A DNA stretch of 11,321 nt from Patescibacteria group bacterium. GTDB taxonomy: Bacteria > Patescibacteriota > UBA1384. The notes below the pieces were generated by a model that saw only the letters and a list, made by a program, of their open reading frames with translations, made no database searches and was not told where the DNA came from. The DNA lies in assembly GCA_017992655.1 (NCBI GenBank), contig JAGOOF010000014.1:1-11321 (forward strand), read 5' to 3'. This document shows, in pieces, positions 1-6,797 of the stretch. Every line of letters begins with the position of its first letter. The first letter of the stretch is position 1. The position numbers were made by a program, and so were the translations under genes.

Positions 1-110
1 CTGCTGAGCGGGGCAAGCTATCTTATTACTGTTCGAGATGTAACCATCGAGAACTATGAGCCGTTGATACCGCAACCGACCGATAGTTCTCACTTCGTTC
101 GAACAGTAAA
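1..110. repeat. Long direct repeat, copy 1 (second copy 358-467)
   Basis: Bases 1-110 appear to be identical to 358-467 (offset 357). The segment starts within a GC-rich small hairpin, passes through AAGCTATCTTATT, and contains one complete A-B palindrome unit. A 35-base part of it occurs a third time at 11040-11074, before the inner stem diverges. Such identity points to recent duplication or conversion. The window begins inside this repeat, so its true left edge is not visible. Confidence 0.9.
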
Positions 111-184
111 ATCTTATTGTTCGGGAGGTAATCCTCGAGAACTATTTTCGGTATCTTGATACTTACGTGGTAGTTCTCACTTTG

Positions 185-288
185 CTCGAACAGTAAAGTT
201 TTTACTGTTCGAGGGGTAATCCCCGAGAACTATTTTCGCTATCTTGATACTTACGTAGTAGTTCTCACTTCGTTCGAACAGTATTAGG
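185..288. repeat. Second direct repeat within the array (other copy 455-558)
   Basis: Bases 185-288 match 455-558 at offset 270, with a few substitutions in the spacer (TTACGTAGTA against TGACGCAGTA) and near the ends. The segment carries the type-A palindrome with a four-G inner arm, its spacer, the type-B partner and a TATTAGGGCC-like linker. The linker (with GGCCACGGATAG) recurs at 10997-11015 in the right array. The offset differs from that of the 1-110 repeat, so the array grew by more than one duplication event. Confidence 0.85.
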
Positions 289-355
289 GCCACGGATAGT
301 TCTCACTTCGTTCGAACAGTAAAGTTTTTACTGTTCGAGGTGTACTCACCGAGAA

Positions 356-370
356 CCCTGCTGAGCGGGG
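356..370. repeat. GC-rich mini-hairpin module inserted between type-A palindromes
   Basis: CCCTGC and GCGGGG pair around a TGA loop (one T-G wobble). The module directly follows a type-A palindrome that lacks its type-B partner (333-356). The same module occurs at 1-13 (left arm cut by the window edge), 11036-11050 (CCCCGC/GCGGGG, fully paired) and, with a longer loop, 11285-11306 (CCCTGCA/TGCAGGG). Each is followed by a GGGCA(A/G)GCTAT sequence. The third stem pair varies T-G, C-G and T-A, which keeps pairing. Confidence 0.75.
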
Positions 371-749
371 CAAGCTATCTTATTACTGTTCGAGATGTAA
401 CCATCGAGAACTATGAGCCGTTGATACCGCAACCGACCGATAGTTCTCACTTCGTTCGAACAGTAAAGTTTTTACTGTTCGAGGGGTAATCCCCGAGAAC
501 TATTTTCGCTATCTTGATACTGACGCAGTAGTTCTCACTTCGTTCGAACAGTATTAGAGGCTACGGATAGTTCTCGTTCCGTTCGTTTTTTATTGTTCGA
601 GAGAACTGTAGCGAGCGAAGCGAGGGACCATCTCGAGAACTATTCCCGTGAGTATCACATCAAACGAAAAGATGGTTCTCACTGCGTACAGTTCGAACAG
701 TATATTTTATGAGTTTTGTTTTTTTCTAATATTTGATAAACTATTAATA

Positions 750-1028
750 ATGGCAGAAAAAAAGGAAGCATCCACGCAATTTGTGGAGGCGGCGAGCCAG
801 CTTGCAAGAGTGGTTGACCGCCTAGACCGTGATTTCACCAAACGCCGTTCCCGCTGGTATGGTTTTAGCTACGGTCTTTTACAGGGTATCGGTTTTGCCT
901 TTGGGGCAACGGTGCTTTTTGTGATTATTTTTTACGCACTGCTGGCCATGGAAGATTGGCCAATTTTTGGTAACTTTGCAAGCCAAATTAATGACCAAAT
1001 ATTTTTTGAAAGAGAGTTAATTCAATAG
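750..1028 (+). CDS. Small membrane protein, DUF5665-like
   Basis: The 92-aa protein has a charged N-terminal half (residues 1-45, predicted helical, many Arg/Lys around 31-36), one long hydrophobic segment at about 46-68 (GLLQGIGFAFGATVLFVIIF) and a short tail with WPIFGNF. Length, the Gly-rich membrane entry and the P-I-G motif fit the DUF5665 family of small inner-membrane proteins, whose function is unknown; this assignment is from memory of the pattern. An in-frame ATG at 648 lies in the repeat array and would add an unrelated 34-residue leader, so the ATG at 750 is preferred. No Shine-Dalgarno precedes it. It is first in a cluster with the genes at 1038 and 1943; its stop codon overlaps the next gene's ribosome binding site. 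Confidence 0.75.
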   Translation: MAEKKEASTQFVEAASQLARVVDRLDRDFTKRRSRWYGFSYGLLQGIGFAFGATVLFVIIFYALLAMEDWPIFGNFASQINDQIFFERELIQ

Positions 1029-1037
1029 GAGGAGATA

Positions 1038-1946
1038 ATGCCGGATAACCCAAGTCAGCCAGTTGCCAGTAGCCTATATCAGCCAGTTGCCGGAGGACAG
1101 ATGCCGGAAGTACAAAATGTACAGCCAGTTGCCGGAGGCCTAAATCCGCCAGATGCCAGTGGCCAGTGGCCAGACGCAAATACAGGAGAGCAAATGCCGC
1201 CGGATGCCAGTGGCCAGGTGCCGGGAGCAAATGCAGAGGAGCAAAGGCCGAGCGTGGTGGATGGAGTAAGTGCAGTAGAGACACAGCCAGATGCCGGAGG
1301 CCAGATGCCGGACGAACAAAATACCGAAGTGGTGCGTAATGCTAGTAATTTGGAAAATACTCTTGGAATGCCACTCAACGACCAACTTAACGACAAAGGT
1401 TCTTTGCCACCAGTTGGGCCACCTTTAGGGGTTACAAACGAGAATCCAAATACTCCTATGCCAGGAGTTGTTACGCCAGAACAAGCACCTACCGGAGATA
1501 ATAATACGTTGTCAACAAATGAAGTACCTACCCCCGCCGAAACACCAGTGCCAGCATCGGTATCGCCTGAGCCACCTACTTCTGAAACACCCGCACCTTC
1601 AGAACCATTGCCAGAAGCGCCTGTAACGGCGGAGACGTCTGCTCCAGATGAAGTACTACCTGCTCCTGGAATGCCTCCACCTCCCACAGAAGAAAACCCT
1701 ATGCCAGCACCGGGAGAGCCTGGTGTAAATGTTCCCGTTACGGAAAGCAATCCTTTTTCCGCGCCCGAAGAGACAGGAGCAAACAACGAACAAGGTAAAA
1801 AGACAGATATTGAAACCCTCGCAACAAAATTAGATGAGTGGGAAAAAAAGCTGGACGAAGAATACAATGAATTTAAAGATACATACGCACAAGTTAAGGA
1901 AGCGATAGAGACATTGTTAGAAGAAAGAGGACAATCAAACAAATGA
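1038..1946 (+). CDS. Pro/Ala/Gly-rich low-complexity protein with C-terminal coiled coil
   Basis: The 302-aa protein has no recognisable enzyme domain. Residues 1-110 carry short repeats (QPVAGGQMP, PPDASGQ, PDAGGQMPD), including a 17-residue tandem repeat. Residues 110-250 are rich in Pro, Glu, Thr and Ala and are likely disordered. Residues about 255-297 form a charged heptad-like helix (TLATKLDEWEKKLDEEY), a likely coiled coil. There is no signal peptide or membrane segment, so it is probably cytoplasmic or held at the membrane by the preceding membrane protein. A strong AGGAGG (1027-1032) overlapping the upstream stop fixes the start. Its end overlaps the next gene by ATGA. A scaffold or spacer role is only a guess; no function can be assigned. 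Confidence 0.85.
   Translation: MPDNPSQPVASSLYQPVAGGQMPEVQNVQPVAGGLNPPDASGQWPDANTGEQMPPDASGQVPGANAEEQRPSVVDGVSAVETQPDAGGQMPDEQNTEVVRNASNLENTLGMPLNDQLNDKGSLPPVGPPLGVTNENPNTPMPGVVTPEQAPTGDNNTLSTNEVPTPAETPVPASVSPEPPTSETPAPSEPLPEAPVTAETSAPDEVLPAPGMPPPPTEENPMPAPGEPGVNVPVTESNPFSAPEETGANNEQGKKTDIETLATKLDEWEKKLDEEYNEFKDTYAQVKEAIETLLEERGQSNK
1146..1247 (+). repeat. 51-bp tandem repeat coding for a 17-residue unit
   Basis: Two imperfect 51-base copies in frame encode PPDASGQ-W/V-P-D/G-AN followed by five variable residues. Related shorter units (CAGCCAGTTGCCGGAGG-like) precede them at about 1055-1140 and another follows near 1287-1320. Copy number is likely to vary between strains by slippage. Confidence 0.8.
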
Positions 1947-2107
1947 GCAAGAAAAAAAAGGGGCTGGAAGAATCAATTGAAGAAGTGGCGGAAAAGGTTG
2001 GTGATGTTATGTTCCAGCCCGTTGATGGCAAAAAAATCAAACGGAAAATCGGTGAGAAACTCGACCAAGCGGTGGAAAACGCTTTCGGGCTAGAAGACGA
2101 CGCGTAA
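1943..2107 (+). CDS. 54-aa charged small protein, translationally coupled
   Basis: The reading frame starts at the ATG of an ATGA overlap with the Pro-rich gene's stop codon and ends at TAA 2105-2107. The protein begins MSKKKKGLEESIEEVAEKV and ends AFGLEDDA. It is Lys-rich at the start, then mixed-charge and probably helical (KKIKRKIGEKLDQAVENAF), with no membrane segment. The overlap means it is probably translated by re-initiation or coupling with the upstream gene, as a third member of the 750-2107 cluster. I recognise no family. Opposite-strand ORFs here have no comparable context. It could be a partner of the coiled-coil protein, but that is inference from gene order only. Confidence 0.7.
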   Translation: MSKKKKGLEESIEEVAEKVGDVMFQPVDGKKIKRKIGEKLDQAVENAFGLEDDA

Positions 2108-2126
2108 CTATTATTTTTTAGCACCT

Positions 2127-2151
2127 CCCGTAATTATGGTATAATTACGGG
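2127..2151 (+). promoter_or_regulatory. Extended -10 promoter embedded in a 10-bp palindrome, upstream of ftsK
   Basis: CCCGTAATTA (2127-2136) and TAATTACGGG (2142-2151) are perfect inverted repeats around TGGTA. The TATAAT at 2140-2145, preceded by TGG, makes an extended -10 (TG-N-TATAAT), with no clear -35. Transcription would begin near 2152, giving a roughly 16-base leader containing GAGGT (2153-2157) before the FtsK ATG. The palindrome could be an operator or a hairpin; it has no T-tract, so it is not an ordinary terminator. Confidence 0.65.
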
Positions 2152-2167
2152 TGAGGTAAGATTAAAT

Positions 2168-4477
2168 ATGGCAAAGAGAGGGAGAAAACCAAAGGCAAAA
2201 GCGTCTTTTGAGGCCAACGTTAACCTTGTGCGTGAGGTAGTGGCCGTTGTTTTGGTTGTGCTTGGCTTAGTTGCACTCCTTGCACTTTTTAACGCAGGAG
2301 GGAGGGTGGGCGTCGCGCTTAAAGATTTTTCTTTTTATTACTTTGGTGTGATTGCGGGAACGCTTCTGCCACTTTTAATGGTTGTTTTAGGCCTCGTGAT
2401 GTTATCGCTCGATTACCTACGTGGCCACAAAAAGCAAGTAATCGGTGCGCTTATTGCTTTTATTATTTTTATTGGCTTACTTAACAACTATGGTGGCACT
2501 ACGGGTAGCACGCTCAACCGGTGGATCCAGGGTGGTTTTGGGGCAGTGGGGACATACCTTGTCCTTATTGCGCTTTTGTTTATCGACCTAGTTTTTGCTT
2601 TTGGCGTTTCAATAAGAAGGGTTTTTGAAAGGCTTAATTTTTACGATAGAGGGAAAAATAGAGAGGGCGAAAGAAATAGCCCCGAAAATCAAAAAGATAA
2701 GGTATCGGTATTTAGAATTGTGAAAAGGATGAAGGATTGGAAGGTAAGAAAGTCTCACCCGAAGGAAGAGCAAATAAGCATACAACAGCCAGCGTTTATT
2801 CCGAGTAACAACCAGCATTACGAGCCACCACCACTTTCCTTGCTCGTTGCCAGACAACAAGACACAGAGAAGGCAGCAAGGACAATAAAGCTACAGGATA
2901 AAAAGTCTAGGCTTATCCAAAAGAAGCTACAAGACTTTAATATAAAGGTAGAACTTGGCAAGGTTAACGTTGGACCCACTATTACGCAGTTGGAGTTTAT
3001 GCCAGCGGAGGGTGTAAAGCTAAATCAAATAACGTCGCGCGCCGGCGATCTTGCACTCGCTCTTGCGGCAGAGGCGGTAAGAATTGAAGCGCCCATTCCC
3101 GGGCGTGGGACGGTGGGAGTAGAAGTACCCAATGAAGAAAGACGGAATGTTACCTTACACGAAATACTTGAACACAAAGAATTCAGTGAAGTTGCAAAAA
3201 AATCGAACTTAGTGCTTGCTCTTGGGCTAGATGTGGCCGGTAAACCGATGATGGCCGATTTGGCAAAACTACCTCACCTTTTGGTAGCAGGCGCTACCGG
3301 TAGTGGTAAGTCGGTTTGCATAAACTCGATGATCGCGTGTCTTATTTATCAAAATTCGCCCGAGGACCTTAGGTTTATTCTTGTTGACCCCAAAAGAGTG
3401 GAATTTACCCCCTACAACGGTATTCCCCACCTGCTTACACCGGTGGTTGTTGATGCCGACAAAACCATCAATATTTTAAAATGGACAGTAGCAGAAATGG
3501 AGCGTCGCTTTAGGGTGTTTCAAGACGTGGGGGTGCGTGATTTAGGAAGCTATAACGAACGGGCTAAAAGCGGCAATTTAAAACCGACGGAAGATGGCAC
3601 AGTGTACACAAAAATACCCAATATTGTTTTAATTATCGACGAACTTTCAGATTTAATGGCACAGTCGGCAAACGAGGTAGAAGGAGCAATTGTGCGCATT
3701 GCCCAAATGGCGCGCGCAACAGGCATTCACCTTATTATTGCTACCCAAAGGCCGTCTGTTAATGTAATTACTGGTTTAATTAAAGCAAATGTGCCTGCCC
3801 GTGTTGCTTTCGCGGTGGCAAGCCAGGTCGATTCCAGGACAATCATCGACATGGCAGGGGCAGAAAAACTCATTGGCAATGGCGACATGCTTTATTTGAG
3901 TGCCGATACAGGTAAGCCCAGACGTATTCAGGGCGTACTTTTAAGCGACGAAGAAATAAGAAAAATTACCGACTTTTTGAAAAAAAGTGGCCATGCGGTG
4001 TACGACCAATCGATTGCGGAATTTAAGCCTGTCCAAGGTAAAAAAAGTGTAGACGGAGAAAGCGATGACCCCATGTACGACGAAGCAAAAGAGCTCATAG
4101 TGCAAACAGGCAAAGCATCGGCCACTTTTATCCAGCGGCGCTTAAAGGTGGGCTACGCTCGTGCCGCCCGTTTGCTAGACGAGATGGAGCAAAACGGGGT
4201 AGTAAGCCCTGGTTCGGGAGCAAAACCAAGAGAAGTGTACGTCGATAGTTTTGATACTTCCCCTTCTAATGCGCGCCCAACACAAAGCGTTAATCCCGGC
4301 TTTGTGGCGCCCGTTTACACAACAAGCGAACCGAGCTACCGGCCCGCTAAAAAAAATGAAACGCCAGCAAGCGAAGAGGAAAACAGCGAAGAACGTGAAA
4401 GCCGGTGGCCAAAAAGCGTTCCTCCTCCCTCTGCCCCGCTTCCCAAAGTAGAAAACGAAGAGGAAGAAGAACGTTAG
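2168..4477 (+). CDS. ftsK: DNA translocase FtsK/SpoIIIE
   Basis: A 769-aa membrane-anchored ATPase that pumps DNA at the division septum and helps resolve chromosome dimers. Residues about 22-150 contain four membrane segments (FtsK_4TM type). A short linker (150-235) is followed by the alpha/beta motor domains. Walker A is GATGSGKS at 375-382 and Walker B is IVLIIDEL at 486-493; ATQRPSVNVITG lies at about 526-537. The winged-helix gamma domain, which reads polarity sequences in DNA, spans about 633-690 (ATFIQRRLKVGYARAARLLDEM). A Pro/Glu-rich tail of about 75 residues follows and ends in a run of Glu. The length is close to short FtsK/SpoIIIE proteins rather than the long-linker E. coli FtsK. 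The start is supported by GAGGT ten bases upstream. Confidence 0.96.
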   Translation: MAKRGRKPKAKASFEANVNLVREVVAVVLVVLGLVALLALFNAGGRVGVALKDFSFYYFGVIAGTLLPLLMVVLGLVMLSLDYLRGHKKQVIGALIAFIIFIGLLNNYGGTTGSTLNRWIQGGFGAVGTYLVLIALLFIDLVFAFGVSIRRVFERLNFYDRGKNREGERNSPENQKDKVSVFRIVKRMKDWKVRKSHPKEEQISIQQPAFIPSNNQHYEPPPLSLLVARQQDTEKAARTIKLQDKKSRLIQKKLQDFNIKVELGKVNVGPTITQLEFMPAEGVKLNQITSRAGDLALALAAEAVRIEAPIPGRGTVGVEVPNEERRNVTLHEILEHKEFSEVAKKSNLVLALGLDVAGKPMMADLAKLPHLLVAGATGSGKSVCINSMIACLIYQNSPEDLRFILVDPKRVEFTPYNGIPHLLTPVVVDADKTINILKWTVAEMERRFRVFQDVGVRDLGSYNERAKSGNLKPTEDGTVYTKIPNIVLIIDELSDLMAQSANEVEGAIVRIAQMARATGIHLIIATQRPSVNVITGLIKANVPARVAFAVASQVDSRTIIDMAGAEKLIGNGDMLYLSADTGKPRRIQGVLLSDEEIRKITDFLKKSGHAVYDQSIAEFKPVQGKKSVDGESDDPMYDEAKELIVQTGKASATFIQRRLKVGYARAARLLDEMEQNGVVSPGSGAKPREVYVDSFDTSPSNARPTQSVNPGFVAPVYTTSEPSYRPAKKNETPASEEENSEERESRWPKSVPPPSAPLPKVENEEEEER

Positions 4478-4490
4478 GGAAAAACGCCAT

Positions 4491-4521
4491 TTAACCTAAC
4501 AGGTTAAAGCCCTGTTTTGTT
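4491..4521 (+). terminator. Weak terminator-like pair of overlapping hairpins after ftsK
   Basis: AACAGG (4498-4503) pairs with CCTGTT (4511-4516), followed by TTGTTATTT, which is a short, weak intrinsic terminator. An overlapping hairpin, TTAACCT (4491-4497) with AGGTTAA (4501-4507), uses some of the same bases, so the two exclude each other. The -35 of the next promoter begins three bases downstream of this feature. Confidence 0.4.
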
Positions 4522-4523
4522 AT

Positions 4524-4552
4524 TTGACATTTATTTTATTACGCTTGATATT
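4524..4552 (+). promoter_or_regulatory. Promoter of the RodZ-like gene, implying a leaderless mRNA
   Basis: A perfect TTGACA (4524-4529) and a GATATT (4547-4552) are 17 bases apart. The ATG at 4559 begins six bases after the -10, where transcription normally starts, and there is no Shine-Dalgarno. The -10 matches four of six consensus bases. Confidence 0.6.
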
Positions 4553-4558
4553 AAGAGT

Positions 4559-5257
4559 ATGGGTTCATTTACCACGCGCAAAATAAGAGGTAGCAAAACG
4601 TTAGGCCAGCGTCTGGAAGTAGCACGAAGGCGTAAAAAATTTACGTACGATGAGGTAGAAGAGGCTACGAAAATAAGAGCTCGCTACCTAAAGGCAATTG
4701 AAGACGACAACTACCGCGCCCTGCCTGGTCCAGTCTATTTGACCGGTTTTTTAAGAAGCTATGCAGAGTTTTTAGGGCTCCCCGTAGGAGAGGTGCTAAA
4801 GCAGTACAAGATGGAACGAAGTATGGCCGTGCCTTCGGCAAAAAACAAAAGCTTTCGCCCCACCGGTACCGTAAAAGAATTAGGTTTTGCCATTACTCCT
4901 AAAACAATTGTGGTGATAGCGGTGAGTTTAGTTGTTTTAGGCCTATTTTCTTATGTTGGCTGGCAAGTGAAGCGTTTTAGCTCCCCCCCTCCTATTATAC
5001 TAGTAGCGCCGGAGGGTGATACTGTCCGCGAGGATAGCGTGGTGGTGCGCGGGCAAACAACAGAAACAGCGAAATTGCAAATTAACGGGCAAGAGATTAG
5101 TGTGGACGCGGAAGGATACTTTAGCCAAAAAGTGGGGCTTAAACGAGGAGTAAACACCATTGAGATTAGAGCACAAAACAGAATCGGCAAGGAAAATATT
5201 AAGGTATTAAAAATATTTGCCGACTTTGAGGCGTCCCCTAACCCAACCAATAATTAA
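4559..5257 (+). CDS. RodZ-like protein: HTH_25, one membrane helix, Ig-like domain
   Basis: The 232-aa protein carries an N-terminal helix-turn-helix of the RodZ type at about residues 12-76 (TLGQRLEVARRRKKFTYDEV through GPVYLTGFLRSYAEFLGL). A basic linker follows, then a single membrane helix at about 115-136 (TIVVIAVSLVVLGLFSYVGW) and an outer region at about 145-225. The outer part (APEGDTVREDSVVVRGQT, LQINGQEISVDAEGYFSQKV) resembles an Ig-like/glucodextranase-B type beta fold rather than the DUF4115 domain of classical RodZ. RodZ links the MreB cytoskeleton to the envelope and controls cell shape; that role is inferred for this gene. The start at 4559 is chosen over an in-frame ATG at 4517 because the upstream ATG lies before the promoter. 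recA follows 22 bases later and may be co-transcribed. Confidence 0.82.
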   Translation: MGSFTTRKIRGSKTLGQRLEVARRRKKFTYDEVEEATKIRARYLKAIEDDNYRALPGPVYLTGFLRSYAEFLGLPVGEVLKQYKMERSMAVPSAKNKSFRPTGTVKELGFAITPKTIVVIAVSLVVLGLFSYVGWQVKRFSSPPPIILVAPEGDTVREDSVVVRGQTTETAKLQINGQEISVDAEGYFSQKVGLKRGVNTIEIRAQNRIGKENIKVLKIFADFEASPNPTNN

Positions 5258-5279
5258 CCATAGAAAACGGAAGGAGAAA

Positions 5280-6320
5280 ATGGCCGATGAATTAGAAGGT
5301 AAAAGAAAAGCACTAGAGGCAGCACTTGGTTCCATCGAAAAACAGTTCGGCGCCGGCGCAATTATGAAAATGGGTCAAAGCGACCACCTAAATGTTGATG
5401 CCATATCGACGGGCTCAATTGGAGTAGATATCGCTCTGGGTATTGGCGGGGTTCCCCGAGGGCGGATAATCGAAATTTTTGGGCCAGAAAGTAGTGGTAA
5501 AACAACACTTGCACTCACCATAATTGCCAACGCGCAACGTAATGGCGGAATTGCCGCTTTTATTGACGCAGAACACGCTTTTGACCCGGAATACGCGAAG
5601 AAGATCGGCGTTGACATTGAGAACCTGCTTATTTCTCAGCCAGATACGGGCGAGCAGGCACTGGAGATTACGGAAACTCTTATCCGCTCGGGCGCTTTAG
5701 ATGTAGTGGTGGTTGACTCTGTTGCCGCTCTTGTTCCCCGTAGTGAGATAGAAGGAGAAATGGGCGAAAGCAGTATGGGAGTGCAAGCGCGTTTAATGTC
5801 GCAGGCAATGCGTAAAATAACAGGCGCGCTCGCGCGCTCTAAAACGGCCGCTATTTTCATTAACCAATTAAGAATGAAAATCGGTATTATGTTTGGCAAC
5901 CCGGAAACTACCACGGGAGGGATGGCGCTCAAGTTTTACTCTTCGGTGCGCATCGATATCCGCCGTATCCAGCAACTAAAACAAGGGGAGGAGGCGGTAG
6001 GGAACCGTGTTCGTGTTAAAGTGGTAAAAAACAAAGTTGCCCCACCTTTTAGACAGGCGGAATTCGACATAATGTATAACGAGGGCATTTCTCTCTCCGG
6101 CGAGATACTGGACTTGGGAGTACAGTACGGTCTAGTCGAAAAAAGTGGCTCTTGGTTTACACTCGCAGCACAAGAAGGGAAAGAGGCGGAAAAACTTGGG
6201 CAGGGGAAAGAAGCGGCACGCGCTGTTATTAGAAAAGACAAGAAGTTGCAAGAGAGGCTGCGTAAGCAGATACTGCAAGTGATAAAGAAAAAGCAACAAG
6301 AAGAAACAGACAACGAATAG
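5280..6320 (+). CDS. recA: Recombinase RecA
   Basis: A full-length, 346-aa RecA, the ATP-dependent filament-forming protein for homologous recombination and SOS signalling. The N-terminal helix is followed by the ATPase core: Walker A GPESSGKT at 68-75, catalytic Glu in DAEHAFDPEYA (about 96-106), and Walker B LDVVVVDS at 140-147. Loops L1 and L2 bind DNA (EIEGEMGESSMGVQARLMSQ; FGNPETTTGGMALKFYSSVR). L2 has Met where E. coli RecA has Asn in GGNALKFY. The C-terminal tail is short, Lys-rich, then ends acidic (QQEETDNE). The ATG at 5280 follows AAGGAG by a few bases; a longer in-frame ATG at 5217 would overlap the upstream gene and adds no RecA sequence. recX follows 18 bases downstream. Confidence 0.98.
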   Translation: MADELEGKRKALEAALGSIEKQFGAGAIMKMGQSDHLNVDAISTGSIGVDIALGIGGVPRGRIIEIFGPESSGKTTLALTIIANAQRNGGIAAFIDAEHAFDPEYAKKIGVDIENLLISQPDTGEQALEITETLIRSGALDVVVVDSVAALVPRSEIEGEMGESSMGVQARLMSQAMRKITGALARSKTAAIFINQLRMKIGIMFGNPETTTGGMALKFYSSVRIDIRRIQQLKQGEEAVGNRVRVKVVKNKVAPPFRQAEFDIMYNEGISLSGEILDLGVQYGLVEKSGSWFTLAAQEGKEAEKLGQGKEAARAVIRKDKKLQERLRKQILQVIKKKQQEETDNE

Positions 6321-6338
6321 TAACATATTATTTTTGCA

Positions 6339-6797
6339 ATGAACGCCAAGGATTATGCTTTATTTCTTCTGGGAAGGCGAGCTTACACAGAAAAAATGTT
6401 ACGTGCTAAGCTTGCCTATAAAAAATACCCCAAAAAAGAGATAGAAGCGGTTATTGTGTTGTGCAAGAAATACAGCTACATTAACGACTACGACTACGGA
6501 AAAAATTTCATTTTATCGCGCGATGGGGCGAGCCCTCGTGGCCATTATCTTCTTACCCAAGAGTTAAAGCAAAAAGGGATAGAGAAAGAAACCATTGCGC
6601 AAATTTTCCAAGATGAAGCGCTTGCTTCACGTTCAGAAATTGCTCTTGCGCGCAAATTAATTAGGCAAAAACTACCCCGTTATGCTACAATGGAAAGACG
6701 CGTTGCCCGGCAAAAGTGTTATGGCTTGCTTGCGCGCCGTGGTTTTAACCCCGAAATAATTAGGAGTGTCATAAATGAAAATTTTAGGCAAAGTTAA
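6339..6797 (+). CDS. recX: RecA regulator RecX
   Basis: A 152-aa protein matching RecX in length, three-helix repeat composition and place right after recA. Visible features are DYALFLLGRRAYTEKMLRAKL (about 5-25), a YINDYDYGKNFI segment (about 47-58) and GLLARRGFNPEIIRSVI near the C terminus, which is the usual RecX ending. RecX binds in the groove of the RecA filament and limits or tunes its activity. There is no Shine-Dalgarno; a TATTAT (6326-6331) lies seven bases before the ATG, so it may be made from recA read-through or from its own leaderless transcript. Its 3' end overlaps the pyruvate kinase start by 23 bases in another frame. Confidence 0.93.
   Translation: MNAKDYALFLLGRRAYTEKMLRAKLAYKKYPKKEIEAVIVLCKKYSYINDYDYGKNFILSRDGASPRGHYLLTQELKQKGIEKETIAQIFQDEALASRSEIALARKLIRQKLPRYATMERRVARQKCYGLLARRGFNPEIIRSVINENFRQS

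Larger units (their letters stand above)
1..706. repeat. Left array of paired, tandem-GA palindromes (REP/BIME- or MITE-like)
   Basis: A non-coding block of about fifteen short imperfect palindromes. Type A (plus-strand orientation) has outer arms GTTC and GAAC, a GA on both inner sides, a four-base inner arm, a TAAT-like loop and the complementary inner arm. Copies start at 31, 119, 207, 333, 388, 477 and 595. Type B is the same element on the other strand (GTTC, TC, inner stem, TC, GAAC), starting at 86, 173, 261, 299, 443, 531, 570 (degenerate, no GAAC) and 675. An A and a following B usually form a 73-74 bp unit with a 30-31 base spacer and ends TACTGTTCGA / TCGAACAGTA; the last unit (595-698) has longer inner stems and a 34-base spacer. 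Spacers often contain TATCTTGATACTTACG. No ORF of note lies inside. The architecture resembles bacterial REP pairs, but I recognise no named family. Confidence 0.9.

Noticed and set aside
1..706. CRISPR array
   Set aside because: The repeats are short palindromes in both orientations with conserved, repeated spacers. A CRISPR has same-direction repeats and unique spacers, and no cas gene is present.
648..749. Longer N terminus of the DUF5665-like protein
   Set aside because: The extra 34 codons lie in the palindrome array and adjacent AT-rich DNA, and the added residues do not continue the family pattern.
1079..1942. 287-aa minus-strand ORF opposite the Pro-rich gene
   Set aside because: It is a mirror of biased codons in the plus-strand gene, is Gly/Ser/Val-rich low complexity, and has no start signal. 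The plus-strand gene has a strong Shine-Dalgarno and coupled neighbours.
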